Shown here: in pieces, positions 45,185-54,900 of the stretch
Layout of the letters: each line of letters opens with the position of its first letter
How positions within the stretch are numbered: the stretch's first letter is position 1
NCBI GenBank assembly: GCA_019748055.1
Contig: JAIEQC010000005.1
Location: 1-64,000 of the forward strand
Direction: 5' to 3'
DNA: 64,000 nt
Source: Caulobacteraceae bacterium
Lineage (GTDB): Bacteria; Pseudomonadota; Alphaproteobacteria; Caulobacterales; Caulobacteraceae
Translations under genes and position numbers: made by a program
The notes under the pieces: model-generated
Databases searched by the model: none
Seen by the model: only the letters and a program-made list of their open reading frames with translations
Told to the model about the DNA's origin: nothing

Positions 45185-47338
45185 TCAGGCCGCCAGCAGG
45201 GCCAGGGCGACGGACGGATCGGGGCTCACGTCCAGTCGCACCAGGGACCAGCCGGCGGCCGAAGCCAGGTCGCGCAGGCTCGCCTCGGTGAACTTGCGCG
45301 AGCTCTCCGTGTGGATCGTCTCCCCGGCATCGAAGCCGAACGACCGGCCGCCGACGTGAACCGTCTGCGGCCGTTTCGATTCCAGATGCATCTCCACCGC
45401 CGACCGCGCCGGGTTCCAGATCGCCCGGTGGCGGAAGCCGTCGAGGTCGAAATCGGCCTTCAGCTCGCGATTGGCGCGGGCCAGCAGGTTCATGTTGAAG
45501 GCCGCCGTCACGCCCTCGGGGTCGTCATAGGCGCGCTCCAGCACCTCGACGTCCTTCACCAGATCGACGCCCAGCACGAACCCGGCGTCCGGCCCCAGCA
45601 GGTCCCGCGCGGCGCGCAGGAACCGCACCGCCTCCTCCGGCTCCAGATTGCCGATCGTCGACCCGGGGAAGAAACCGACGCGCCGGCCTTCCGGCAAATC
45701 CTCGGGCAGCGTCAGCCGCGACAGGAAGTCCCCCGCCACCGTCCGGATGGTCAGGTGCGGATACGCCGCTTCCAGCCGCGCCCTCGCCTCGCGCAGGGCG
45801 TCGGGGCTGATGTCGATGGCGACGTAGGCCGCCAGGTCGCGCGCGGCGTCCAGCACCTTGCGGGTCTTCTCGCTGGCCCCCGACCCGAACTCGACCAGCA
45901 CCGCGCCGGGCCCGAACGCTTCGGCCAGCCGCGGCGCCGTCCACTCCAGCAGAGCCGCCTCCTGGCGCGTCGGGTAATAGGCTTCCAGCCGCGTGATGTC
46001 CTCGAACAACTCGCTGCCGCGCGCGTCGTAGAACCACTTGGGCGACGTCGCCTTGCGCGGCCGGCTCAGCCCCTCGATCAGCTCCTCGCGGAAGGCCTTG
46101 GTCTGCACCGGCTCCAGCGGCCGGTCCGCCCGCGCCGGCTCGTCCGCCAGCCGCACGCCGGAGAAGGCCCAGCGCGCCGCCGGCGGGAAGAAGTTGCGAT
46201 AGGTGGACCGCGCGTGCCCGTCCGGCGTCGCCCATGACGACCCGCGCAGCACCTGCTGCCCGCTCATGAACTTGCCGTTGTACTCCGACGCGGTGCCCGG
46301 GGTCGGCCGGAATCGCGGATAGGCCAGATAGGCGCTGGCGGTCCACTGCCACACCTCGCCGAAGGCGTCGCCCAGCAGCCCGGCCTCGGCCGCCGTCTCC
46401 CACTCCGCTTCGGTGGGCAGGCGCTTGCCCGCCCACCGCGCGAAGGCGTCCGCTTCGTAATAGCTGACGTGCCGCACAGGCTCGGACGGATCGACCGCGC
46501 GCCGTCCCGCCAGCGTCATCGTGGTCCACAGCCCGTCGGCCTCGCGCCTCCAGTAGAGGGGCGCCGTCCAGCCCTCGGACTTCACCGTCGCCCAACCGTC
46601 CGACAGCCACAGCTCCGGCCGTTCGTAGCCGCCGTCCTCGATGAAGGTCAGCCACCGCCCGTTGGTCGCCAGCCCGCGCGAAATGGCGAAGGGCTCCACG
46701 AAAACCTGATGGCGCGGCTTCTCGTTGTCGAAGGCGAACCCGTCTTCGCCCGCGCCGATCTCCACCAGCCCGCCCTCGACCCGGACGAACCCCTGCGCCG
46801 TCTCGGGCGCCGGCGTCTGCCGCGGCTCGGCGTCGAACGCGGCCGGCTCCAGCGGCGACCGGCTCATCAGGTGCAGCAGGTCCATCACGAACAGCTCGCA
46901 GTGCTGCTCCTCGTGCGCCAGGCCCAGATCGAACAGATAGCGCTCGTGCTCATCGCGCAGGCCGTCAGCCAGCAGGGCCTCCATCCGCCGATCCACCTCG
47001 GCGCGATAGGCCAGAATCTGGTCCAGCGATGGGCGCGTCATCAGCCCGCGCTCCGGCCGCGCGACGCGCTCGCCCAAGGCTTCGTAATAGCTGTTGAGGA
47101 CCAGCTTCAGCTCGGGATCGACCGGCTCGTAGCCCTCGCGTCGTCCCAGCAGCATCGTCTCGAAGAACCAGCTGACGTGTCCCAGGTGCCATTTTCCGGG
47201 ACTGGCGTCGGGCATGGACTGGACCTGCAGGTCCTCCGCAGTCAGCCCCGCCGCCAGCTCAGGCATGCAGGACCTCACGGCGCGATAGCGAGCGACGTCG
47301 TCGGCAGCCGAACAGGCGGTCTGCACCGACGTTTTCAT
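45185..47338 (-). CDS. Fused EgtB-like and EgtD-like ergothioneine biosynthesis protein
   Basis: N-terminal DinB_2/FGE: MPDASPGKWHLGHVSWFFETMLL, HEEQHCELFVMDLLHLM, RLPTEAEWE, WQWTASAYLAYPRF. C-terminal EgtD: PKWFYDARGSELFEDITRLEAYYPTRQE, VEFGSGASEKTRKVL, GFFPGSTIGNLEPEEAVRFL. No stop codon between them. Confidence 0.92.
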   Translation of the reverse strand: MKTSVQTACSAADDVARYRAVRSCMPELAAGLTAEDLQVQSMPDASPGKWHLGHVSWFFETMLLGRREGYEPVDPELKLVLNSYYEALGERVARPERGLMTRPSLDQILAYRAEVDRRMEALLADGLRDEHERYLFDLGLAHEEQHCELFVMDLLHLMSRSPLEPAAFDAEPRQTPAPETAQGFVRVEGGLVEIGAGEDGFAFDNEKPRHQVFVEPFAISRGLATNGRWLTFIEDGGYERPELWLSDGWATVKSEGWTAPLYWRREADGLWTTMTLAGRRAVDPSEPVRHVSYYEADAFARWAGKRLPTEAEWETAAEAGLLGDAFGEVWQWTASAYLAYPRFRPTPGTASEYNGKFMSGQQVLRGSSWATPDGHARSTYRNFFPPAARWAFSGVRLADEPARADRPLEPVQTKAFREELIEGLSRPRKATSPKWFYDARGSELFEDITRLEAYYPTRQEAALLEWTAPRLAEAFGPGAVLVEFGSGASEKTRKVLDAARDLAAYVAIDISPDALREARARLEAAYPHLTIRTVAGDFLSRLTLPEDLPEGRRVGFFPGSTIGNLEPEEAVRFLRAARDLLGPDAGFVLGVDLVKDVEVLERAYDDPEGVTAAFNMNLLARANRELKADFDLDGFRHRAIWNPARSAVEMHLESKRPQTVHVGGRSFGFDAGETIHTESSRKFTEASLRDLASAAGWSLVRLDVSPDPSVALALLAA

Positions 47339-47468
47339 GAGGACGCTCCTGCGGCGCGGCCGGGCCCCAATGCCGGCTGACCTTCGGATGAACACGTGGG
47401 TTCCCGATCCGTTGCCTTCAACCCGGAAGAAAGCGGGCTGCTGCCACCGTCATGGCGGCAGCGGGCGG

Positions 47469-48680
47469 TCACCGGACCGGCTTGCCGCCGTGCTTGGCGT
47501 ACTCCAGCCGCGCGATGGTGCGATTGTGCACCTCGTCCGGCCCGTCGGCGATCCTCAGTGTACGGACGGTCGCGTACAACTCCGCCAGCGGGAAGTCGCC
47601 GGATACGCCGGCCCCGCCGAACGCCTGGATGGCGTCGTCGATGACCTTCAAGGCCATGCGGGGCGCCGCGACCTTGATCTGGGCGATCTCCGATTTGGCA
47701 TTCTTGGCGCCCGCCTCGTCCATCATCCAGGCGGCCTTCAGCACCAGCAGGCGGCACATCTCGATGTTGGTCCGCGCTTCGGCCACCCGCTGCTCCCAAA
47801 CCGAATGCTCCGCGATCGACTTTTTGAACGCCGTGCGGCTCAGCAGTCGCTCGACCATCAGATCCAGCGCCCGTTCCGCCGCGCCGATCACGCGCATGCA
47901 GTGGTGGATGCGCCCCGGCCCCAGCCGCCCCTGGGCGATCTCGAAGCCCCGGCCCTCACCCGCGATCAGGTTCTCGACCGGCACCCGCACGTTCTCCAGC
48001 ACCACTTCGGCATGGCCGATCGGCAGCTCCTGATAGCCGAACACCGACAGCATCCGCTCGACGCGGAATCCGGGCGTGTCGACGGGCACCAGGATCTGGC
48101 TCTGCTGCTGGTGCGTGGCGGCCCCGAAGTCGGTCTTGCCCATCACGATGGTGATGGCGACGTTCGGATGCGCCATGTTGGTCGACCACCACTTGCGGCC
48201 GTTGATGACGTAGTGGTCGCCGTCACGCTCGATGCGCGTCTCGATGTTCGTGGCGTCCGAGCTGGCCACCGCGGGCTCGGTCATCAGGAAGGCCGAGCGA
48301 ATCTCGCCCGCCATCAGCGGCTTCAGCCAGCGCGCCTGCTGCTCGGCGTTCCCGTAGAGGTGCAGCACCTCCATGTTGCCGGTGTCCGGCGCGTTGCAGT
48401 TGAACACCTCGGCCGACCACAGCCGCCGTCCCATCATCTCGGCCAGCGGCGCATATTCCAGATTGGTCAGGCCGGCCCCGTGCTCACCGGGCAGGAACAT
48501 GTTCCACAGCCCCGCCTCGCGCGCCTCGGCCTTCATCTTCTCCATGGCGGGCGGCTGGCGCTTCGGGTTCTCGTGAACCTGGGCCCAGTATTCGGCCTCG
48601 CGCGGGACGACGTTGGTCTCGATGAAGCGCGCGACGCGCTCCTGCCACTGCAGCCCACGGTCAGAATGACGGAAGTCCAT
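47469..48680 (-). CDS. Acyl-CoA dehydrogenase family protein
   Basis: MTEPAVASSDATNIETRIERDGDHYVINGRKWWSTN; RVIGAAERALDLMVERLLSRTAF; QAFGGAGVSGDFPLAELYATVRTLRIADGPDEVHN. Confidence 0.94.
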   Translation of the reverse strand: MDFRHSDRGLQWQERVARFIETNVVPREAEYWAQVHENPKRQPPAMEKMKAEAREAGLWNMFLPGEHGAGLTNLEYAPLAEMMGRRLWSAEVFNCNAPDTGNMEVLHLYGNAEQQARWLKPLMAGEIRSAFLMTEPAVASSDATNIETRIERDGDHYVINGRKWWSTNMAHPNVAITIVMGKTDFGAATHQQQSQILVPVDTPGFRVERMLSVFGYQELPIGHAEVVLENVRVPVENLIAGEGRGFEIAQGRLGPGRIHHCMRVIGAAERALDLMVERLLSRTAFKKSIAEHSVWEQRVAEARTNIEMCRLLVLKAAWMMDEAGAKNAKSEIAQIKVAAPRMALKVIDDAIQAFGGAGVSGDFPLAELYATVRTLRIADGPDEVHNRTIARLEYAKHGGKPVR

Positions 48681-48702
48681 AGACGCCTCCAGATGGCGAA
48701 AC

Positions 48703-48728
48703 GGCGCGGCCCCGTCAGGAACCGCGCC
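48703..48728 (-). terminator. Hairpin between SCP2 and acyl-CoA dehydrogenase genes
   Basis: ggcgcgg...ccgcgcc, 7-bp GC stem with 12-nt loop; no U-tract. Confidence 0.4.
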
Positions 48729-48754
48729 GCAGGAAACTCAGTGCGAAGCCGGGC

Positions 48755-49060
48755 TCAGCGCTTCAGCAGCGGGGCCAGGCGCTGGGCGATCATCATGTCG
48801 CCGGCGATCTTCAGCTTGCCCTGCATGAAGGCCATCATGGGATCCAGCTGACCGTTGGACAGTGCCATGAAGTCGTCCCAGGACATCGACACCGTGGCGT
48901 CCGCCGGCTTGTCCTCGTTGGTCACCGTGTTCGGAACCGAGGCGCCGTCGATGTAGATCTTGCCGGTGTCGCCCAGGTCGATCTTCACGGTCTTGCCCAG
49001 ACCGGAGTTGTCGCCCACGGCGCCGCGGATGTGTTCGGTGACGGAAGCCAGATCGGCCAT
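48755..49060 (-). CDS. SCP2 sterol-binding domain protein
   Basis: IDLGDTGKIYIDGASVPNTVTNEDKPADATVSMSWDDFMALSNGQLDPMMAFMQGKLKIAGDMMIAQRLAPLL. Confidence 0.92.
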   Translation of the reverse strand: MADLASVTEHIRGAVGDNSGLGKTVKIDLGDTGKIYIDGASVPNTVTNEDKPADATVSMSWDDFMALSNGQLDPMMAFMQGKLKIAGDMMIAQRLAPLLKR

Positions 49061-49134
49061 GGTCGTCTCTCCCTGAGGTCGGTTGTGGGCACCGGCCTAG
49101 CGCGCGCCCGCCGCGCTGCCAAGGTCACGTCAGG

Positions 49135-50031
49135 TCAAGTTGACGTCAGCCCTTCGGCCTCGTCCGCCTTCTTCCGGCGCAGCTCGATCAGCCGCACGCA
49201 CCAGATCGAGATCTCGTAGAGCAGCACCAGGGGCACGGCCAGCATCAGCTGGCTGATCGGATCCGGCGGCGTCACGATCGCCGCGACCACCACCACCGCC
49301 ACGATGGCGTAGCGCCGCCCCTCGGCCATCAGCTTCGACGATATCAGCCCGGCCAGCCCCAGAAGCGTCATCACCACCGGCAACTGGAAACACAGGCCGA
49401 AGGCGAGGATCAGCGCGGTGACCAGGTTCATGTAGTCCGACACTTTCGGCAACAGCGCCGCCGAAACCCCCTGCTGGTCTATTCCCTGGCTCAGCGAGAA
49501 CCACATGACGAAAGGGAGCATTACGAAATAGACCAGTGCCGCGCCGGTCAGAAAAAGCACCGGAGACGTGATCAGGAACGGCAGAAACGCTCCCTTCTCG
49601 TTGCGGTAAAGGCCGGGCGCCACGAACCGCCACAGCTGGTACGCCAACACGGGGAAGGCGACGATGATCGCGCCGAAACCCGCCAGCTTCATCTTGGTGA
49701 ACAGAATTTCGAGCGGCGCGGTGTAGATCAGGTTGACCGTCTGGCCCTCGACCGTCGGCAGCGGTTTCAGGCCTGCGGTCCCAGCGATCAGATCCCAAGG
49801 CGACACGGCGCTGTGGCTCCCGCCGCCCGCCGCCTCATGGAAAGCCGCCGCGGCAGCGAAGGGCTTCACGAGGAAGATGTAGATCGGCTCGGCGAAGGCG
49901 AAGCAAAGGAAGAAGCCGAGGATGAAGGCAACCACGCAGATCAGCAGTCGCCCGCGCAGCTCGATCAGGTGGTCCATCAGCGGCGCGCGCGACGCCTCGA
50001 TCTCGGCCTCGTCCCGTTCGGTGCGGCTCAC
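49135..50031 (-). CDS. tatC: Sec-independent protein translocase TatC
   Basis: APLMDHLIELRGRLLICVVAFILGFFLCF; PVLAYQLWRFVAPGLYRNEKGAFLPFLITSPVLFLTGAALVYFVMLP. Confidence 0.97.
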   Translation of the reverse strand: MSRTERDEAEIEASRAPLMDHLIELRGRLLICVVAFILGFFLCFAFAEPIYIFLVKPFAAAAAFHEAAGGGSHSAVSPWDLIAGTAGLKPLPTVEGQTVNLIYTAPLEILFTKMKLAGFGAIIVAFPVLAYQLWRFVAPGLYRNEKGAFLPFLITSPVLFLTGAALVYFVMLPFVMWFSLSQGIDQQGVSAALLPKVSDYMNLVTALILAFGLCFQLPVVMTLLGLAGLISSKLMAEGRRYAIVAVVVVAAIVTPPDPISQLMLAVPLVLLYEISIWCVRLIELRRKKADEAEGLTST

Positions 50032-50597
50032 AGGTCTACCGCCTTCTTGCGCGCGACCCTGGGCTTGGCGGTTTCAGGCGTCCCGGTCTTGCTCGGGGCG
50101 GCCTTGCTCTTCTTCGCCCGCGGTTTGGCCGCGGGAGGGGTCGCGCTCGCCGGCTTCGGAGCTGCCTTGGCGCGAGGCTTGGACGACCTCGCCTCGGCGG
50201 GCGCCGTCGTGGCCGACGCCTCGACGAGTGAAGGCCCCGGATCAGCGAACTCCTCCGGTCCCGTCAGCAGCGGCTGCGGCGAGGGCGACGGGGCCTCGAC
50301 CGGCCGGTTCAGGTCGGCGTTGATTTCGCGAAAGGTCGCCTCCGCCTCGGCGCCCAGCGGCACCATCTGGCTGCGGCGCAGGGCGTCGACCTCTTTCCTC
50401 AGTTCATCCAGCTCGGACTGCCGCGCCATCTCGTCGAAGCTGGCGCGGAAATCGTTGGCCATGGCCCGCGCGCGCGCCATCGCCTTGCCCAGCTTGCGCA
50501 TCATCACGGGCAGGTCTTTTGGCCCGACGACCAGCAGGGCCACGAGTCCGATCACGAGGATTTCAAAGCCGCCGATGCCGGGGCCCAGGCCACCCAT
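50028..50597 (-). CDS. tatB: Sec-independent protein translocase TatB
   Basis: GGFEILVIGLVALLVVGPKDLPVMMRKLGKAMARARAMANDFRASFDEMARQSEL. Confidence 0.95.
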   Translation of the reverse strand: MGGLGPGIGGFEILVIGLVALLVVGPKDLPVMMRKLGKAMARARAMANDFRASFDEMARQSELDELRKEVDALRRSQMVPLGAEAEATFREINADLNRPVEAPSPSPQPLLTGPEEFADPGPSLVEASATTAPAEARSSKPRAKAAPKPASATPPAAKPRAKKSKAAPSKTGTPETAKPRVARKKAVDL

Positions 50598-50626
50598 CCG
50601 TCAGGGTCTCCGACGCAGGTTGGCGG

Positions 50627-50845
50627 TCAGCGGTTCAGCTGGTCTTTTTCGGCGTCCGTGCGCGGCAGCGAGCTGACGCCCTCGGCCGGGCCGTCCTTCT
50701 TGTCGTCGTCCTTCAGGCCGTCCTTGAAGGCGCGGATGCCCTTGGCCGCGTCGCCCATCAGGCCCGACAGCTTGCCGCGCCCGCCGAACAGAAGGGCGAT
50801 CACGGCGATCACGATCACCCAGTGCCAGATGCTCATCGCGCCCAC
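50627..50845 (-). CDS. tatA: Sec-independent protein translocase TatA
   Basis: [44 protein letters not shown]. Confidence 0.95.
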   Translation of the reverse strand: MGAMSIWHWVIVIAVIALLFGGRGKLSGLMGDAAKGIRAFKDGLKDDDKKDGPAEGVSSLPRTDAEKDQLNR

Positions 50846-50949
50846 GGCGTACTCTCCTCATGCGGACCGGTTCGTCGGCCCAAATCTCTAGCGCCGCATA
50901 TAGGCGCTTAGGTGGCGCGACGCCAAGCGGACCTGTAGTCACGCGCACC

Positions 50950-51390
50950 ATGTCTCACGTCATCATCCACACCGACGGCGCCTGCAAGGGCAATCCGGGG
51001 CCCGGAGGCTGGGGCGCGGTGCTGCAGACCGGCGGCGGCCACGAGAAGGAGCTATGGGGCGGCGAGCCCCTGACCACCAACAACCGCATGGAGCTGACGG
51101 CCGCCATCATGGCGCTGGAGGCGCTGAACCGCCCCTGCCGCGTCGATCTGCACACCGACAGCCGCTACGTCATGGACGGCATCACCAAATGGATGCCCTC
51201 GTGGAAGACGCGCGGCTGGCTGACCGCCGACAAGAAGCCGGTCAAGAACGACGACCTGTGGAAGCGCCTCGACGCCGCCCGCGCTCGGCACCAGGTCAAA
51301 TGGCACTGGGTGAAGGGGCACGCGGGCCACGTCCTCAACGAACGCGCCGACGCCCTGTCGAACAAGTGGATCGATGAGCGCGGGCGCTAG
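50950..51390 (+). CDS. rnhA: Ribonuclease HI
   Basis: [70 protein letters not shown]. Confidence 0.98.
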   Translation: MSHVIIHTDGACKGNPGPGGWGAVLQTGGGHEKELWGGEPLTTNNRMELTAAIMALEALNRPCRVDLHTDSRYVMDGITKWMPSWKTRGWLTADKKPVKNDDLWKRLDAARARHQVKWHWVKGHAGHVLNERADALSNKWIDERGR

Positions 51391-51845
51391 CCCGTCGTCA
51401 CCTTCAGCGTGGCCCCCGAGGCGTCAGTCACGGTGACGTAGGTCCCGACAGGCGCTTCGCCTGCGTTGATCTCCGCCGCCCACTCGGCGCCCGAGACGAA
51501 CACTCGGCCGCGACCGGCGACGAAGGTCTCGACCACCCGCGCCTGCTGGCCGACCAGCCGCGTGGTTCGATCGTTCACATCGGCTGAATCGTCCGGGTTG
51601 ACCCTCTGGATCAGCCGCCGGGACATCAGCGTCATCCCCGCCGTCAGCAGGGCGAAGATCGCCGTTTCGGCGCCCAGACCCAGCCGCAGGCCCAGCGCGG
51701 TCAGCACCGCGACCACGCCCGCGGCGACCGCCGGCCACAGCAGCCACTCCGTCGACAGGGCGGCCTCGACCGCCAGAAGAGCCACGCCGATCGCCAGCCA
51801 GATCCACCAAGGCTGTGCGGCGTGCAGGCTCAGGATCGCGTCCAT
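51387..51845 (-). CDS. NfeD family protein
   Basis: Membrane segments, then [60 protein letters not shown]. Confidence 0.92.
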   Translation of the reverse strand: MDAILSLHAAQPWWIWLAIGVALLAVEAALSTEWLLWPAVAAGVVAVLTALGLRLGLGAETAIFALLTAGMTLMSRRLIQRVNPDDSADVNDRTTRLVGQQARVVETFVAGRGRVFVSGAEWAAEINAGEAPVGTYVTVTDASGATLKVTTG

Positions 51846-51849
51846 CGTC

Positions 51850-52866
51850 CTACTCCGTCAGGGGAACCGAGCCTGCGGGCCGACGCGGCGGGCGCGGCGG
51901 CTGCGGCGGAGCGGTGCGCGGCGCCGGCGGGGGCGGCGACCCGCCGCCCGACTGCTGACGTCCGGCCAGGTTCACCAGCTCGCCCACCCCGGCGATGGTG
52001 CCGACCAGGGCGCCCATCTCGGCCGGCACGATGACCGTCTTCTGCTGCGGGCTGCGCGCCAGTTCGGCGAAGGCCTCGACGTACTTCTGGGCCACGAAAT
52101 AGTTGATCGCGTTGACGTCGCCGCGCGCGATCGCCTCCGACACCATGGCGGTGGCGCGGGCTTCGGCCTCGGCTTCCCGCTCACGCGCCTCGGCGTCGCG
52201 GAAGGCGGCTTCCTTGCGGCCCTCGGCCTCCAGGATGGCGGCCTGTTTGGCGCCCTCGGCGCGGGCGATCGCGGCCTGCTTCTCGCCGTCGGCCTCGGTG
52301 ATGACGGCGCGGCGCTCGCGCTCGGCCTTCATCTGGCGTGCCATGGCGTTGGTGATGTCGGTCGGCGGCGTCAGGTCCTTGATCTCGATCCGGTTGGCCT
52401 TCACGCCCCACGGCTCGGTCGCCGCGTCGATCACGTGCAGCAGGCGCGTGTTGATCGCGTCGCGCTGCGACAGCACCTCGTCCAGCTCCATGGAGCCGAC
52501 CACCGTCCGCAGATTGGTCATGCACAGCTGCGAGATGGCGTACGGCAAATCGTCGACCCGATAGGCCGCGCGCGCGGCGTCCATCACCTGGATGAAGACG
52601 ATGCCGTCGACCTTCACCATGGCGTTGTCCTTGGTGATGACCTCCTGCGTCGGCACGTCCAGAACCTGCTCCATCATGTTCATCCGACGGCCGATTCTCT
52701 CGACGAACGGCGTCAGGATGTGGATGCCGGGGGCCAGGGTCTTGGTGTATTTGCCGAACCGCTCGACCGTGAACTCGCGCCCCTGCGGCACGATCTTCAC
52801 CACGCTGAACAACAGGACGATCGCGAACGCGACCAGAACCAGCACGAAGATGTTGGACAGATCCAT
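51850..52866 (-). CDS. SPFH/band 7 stomatin-like protein
   Basis: VKIVPQGREFTVERFGKYTKTLAPGIHILTPFVERIGRRMNMMEQVLDVPTQEVITKDNAMVKVDGIVF; Ala/Glu coiled coil. Confidence 0.95.
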   Translation of the reverse strand: MDLSNIFVLVLVAFAIVLLFSVVKIVPQGREFTVERFGKYTKTLAPGIHILTPFVERIGRRMNMMEQVLDVPTQEVITKDNAMVKVDGIVFIQVMDAARAAYRVDDLPYAISQLCMTNLRTVVGSMELDEVLSQRDAINTRLLHVIDAATEPWGVKANRIEIKDLTPPTDITNAMARQMKAERERRAVITEADGEKQAAIARAEGAKQAAILEAEGRKEAAFRDAEAREREAEAEARATAMVSEAIARGDVNAINYFVAQKYVEAFAELARSPQQKTVIVPAEMGALVGTIAGVGELVNLAGRQQSGGGSPPPPAPRTAPPQPPRPPRRPAGSVPLTE

Positions 52867-52936
52867 CAGTTCCTCCTGAACGCCACGAATCTACGGCGCC
52901 TCCGCCGCCCGTTCCATCGAAACCGGAACGCGAAGA

Positions 52937-53353
52937 TTACATCGCCGTAAGGTGTCGCGCCGCCGCCAGCCGGATGACGCGCCGCGTCTCGCCCCAGTCC
53001 ACTCGCGCGCACGCCTCCTCGATCGGCACGAATGCGGCCGCCGCCGCGTCGTCGCCCGCGACCGGCTCTCCGGCGATCCACCGCGCCGCAAAGTCGATCA
53101 GGACATAGTGCCGGCCATGCTCCGGCCAGACGCCGTCGACCACGTCGACCAGCCCCAGCAGCTCGGCCTCGACGCCCGTCTCCTCGCGCAGCTCGCGCAG
53201 CGCCGTGTCCGCCAGCCGCTCGCCCGGCTCCACACGCCCGCCCGGGATGCTCCACTGCCCCAGCCGCGGCGCCTTGCCCCGCCGGATCAGCAGCACCTCG
53301 TCGCCGCGGAAACAGATCACGCCGACGGCGGGCACGGGGGCGGGCAGGGTCAT
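52937..53353 (-). CDS. NUDIX hydrolase
   Basis: GRVEPGERLADTALRELREETGVEAELLGLVDVV Nudix box. Confidence 0.95.
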   Translation of the reverse strand: MTLPAPVPAVGVICFRGDEVLLIRRGKAPRLGQWSIPGGRVEPGERLADTALRELREETGVEAELLGLVDVVDGVWPEHGRHYVLIDFAARWIAGEPVAGDDAAAAAFVPIEEACARVDWGETRRVIRLAAARHLTAM

Positions 53354-53407
53354 GCCTCGCCGTAACTCGCCCCTTCCCACCCCGGCAAGCCTTTGGGACA
53401 AGGGGCC

Positions 53408-54856
53408 ATGGACAGCGCCCTCCCCCTTCCGCCCGACCGCCTCAAGGCCGCGCTCGACGGCCTCGCCGACGGCCTCGCGGAACTCAAGGCGGCGCTGGGC
53501 CCCGGCGGCTGGACCGACGACCCGCAAGAGATCGCGCCCTGGCTGAAAGAGTGGCGCGACCGCTGGCACGGCCACACGCCCCTGATGCTGACCCCGCGTT
53601 CGACCGAGGAGGTGACGAAAGCGGTGACGATCTGCGCCGCCCGCCGCATCCCGATCGTGCCCCAAGGCGGGGCCACCGGCCTCGTCGGCGGCCAGGTCCC
53701 TTTCGGCGAGGTTCTGCTGTCGCTCCGGAAGATGCGCGCGATCCGCGCCGTCTCCCCCCTGGACGACGCCTTGACCGTCGAGGCCGGCGTGACCCTGAAG
53801 GAGGCGCAGGACGCCGCGCTCGCCGCCGGCCGCCGCTTCCCGCTCAGCCTCGCCGCCGAAGGGACCGCTACCATCGGCGGCGTGATCTCCACCAACGCCG
53901 GCGGCGTGCAGGTCCTGCGCTACGGTATGATGCGCGACCTGGTGCTGGGCCTCGAGGCGGTCCTGCCCGACGGCCGGGTCTTCAACGGGCTCAAGACCCT
54001 GCGGAAGGACAACACCGGCTACGACCTGAAGCAGCTGCTGATCGGCGCCGAGGGCACCTTGGGCGTCGTCACGGCCGCGACGCTGAAGCTGTTTCCCCTG
54101 CTCCGCTCCCGCGCCACCGCGATCGTCGGCCTGTCGAGCGCCGCCGACGCCGTCGAGCTTCTGGCCCGCGCCAAGGCCGAGACCGGCGGCGGTGTCGAGG
54201 CCTTCGAGATCATGCGCCGCATCGGCGTGGAGATGGCCGTCCGCAACATCCCCGGCGTGCGCGAGCCGCTGGAAACCGTCACCCCCTGGATCGTCTTGAT
54301 CGAACTCGCCTCCGGCGAGGATGGGGCCGCCGAAGCAGCCCTCCAGCGCCTGCTCGAATCCGCCTTCGACCAGGGCTTGGTCATCGACGCCGCCGTGGCA
54401 ACCAACGAGGCCCAGCGCGCCGCCTTCTGGAAACTGCGCGAGGAACAGTCCGCCGCTCAAAAGCCGGAGGGCCCGGGCTGGAAGCACGACGTCTCCGTCC
54501 CCGTCTCGCGCATCGCAGAGTTCATCGACGCCGCCGAGGCCGCGGTCCTCGCCTTCGAGCCCGGCGTCCGCATCAGCGCCTTCGGCCACGTCGGCGACGG
54601 CAATCTGCACTACGACGTCATGCGACCCTTGGACGCGGACCCCGCCGCCTTCATGGCGCGCCAACCGCAGGGGTCGAAAGTGGTCCACGATCTGGTCGCC
54701 GCCTTCGACGGCTCGATCAGCGCCGAACACGGCCTGGGCCGCCTGAAGACCGACGAGGCGCGTCGCTACAAGTCCGACGTCGAGCAGGACGCCATGCGCG
54801 CCGTCCGCGCCGCCCTGGACCCGCATCGGATCATGAATCCGGCGGTGCTCTTCTAG
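53408..54856 (+). CDS. FAD-binding oxidoreductase (D-2-hydroxyacid / D-2-hydroxyglutarate dehydrogenase family)
   Basis: PIVPQGGATGLVGGQVPFGEVLLSL; GGVISTNAGGVQVLRYGMMRDLVLGLEAVLPDG; FGHVGDGNLHYDV; SAEHGLGRLK. Confidence 0.92.
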   Translation: MDSALPLPPDRLKAALDGLADGLAELKAALGPGGWTDDPQEIAPWLKEWRDRWHGHTPLMLTPRSTEEVTKAVTICAARRIPIVPQGGATGLVGGQVPFGEVLLSLRKMRAIRAVSPLDDALTVEAGVTLKEAQDAALAAGRRFPLSLAAEGTATIGGVISTNAGGVQVLRYGMMRDLVLGLEAVLPDGRVFNGLKTLRKDNTGYDLKQLLIGAEGTLGVVTAATLKLFPLLRSRATAIVGLSSAADAVELLARAKAETGGGVEAFEIMRRIGVEMAVRNIPGVREPLETVTPWIVLIELASGEDGAAEAALQRLLESAFDQGLVIDAAVATNEAQRAAFWKLREEQSAAQKPEGPGWKHDVSVPVSRIAEFIDAAEAAVLAFEPGVRISAFGHVGDGNLHYDVMRPLDADPAAFMARQPQGSKVVHDLVAAFDGSISAEHGLGRLKTDEARRYKSDVEQDAMRAVRAALDPHRIMNPAVLF

Positions 54857-54900
54857 CGTCGCGGTTCAAATCGGCGCCGAAGCGGCCTATCTGGGCGCCC

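Noticed and set aside
54863-54873. ggttcaaatc resembling a tRNA T-arm
   Set aside because: No acceptor stem, anticodon arm or CCA context around it; chance match between two CDSs.
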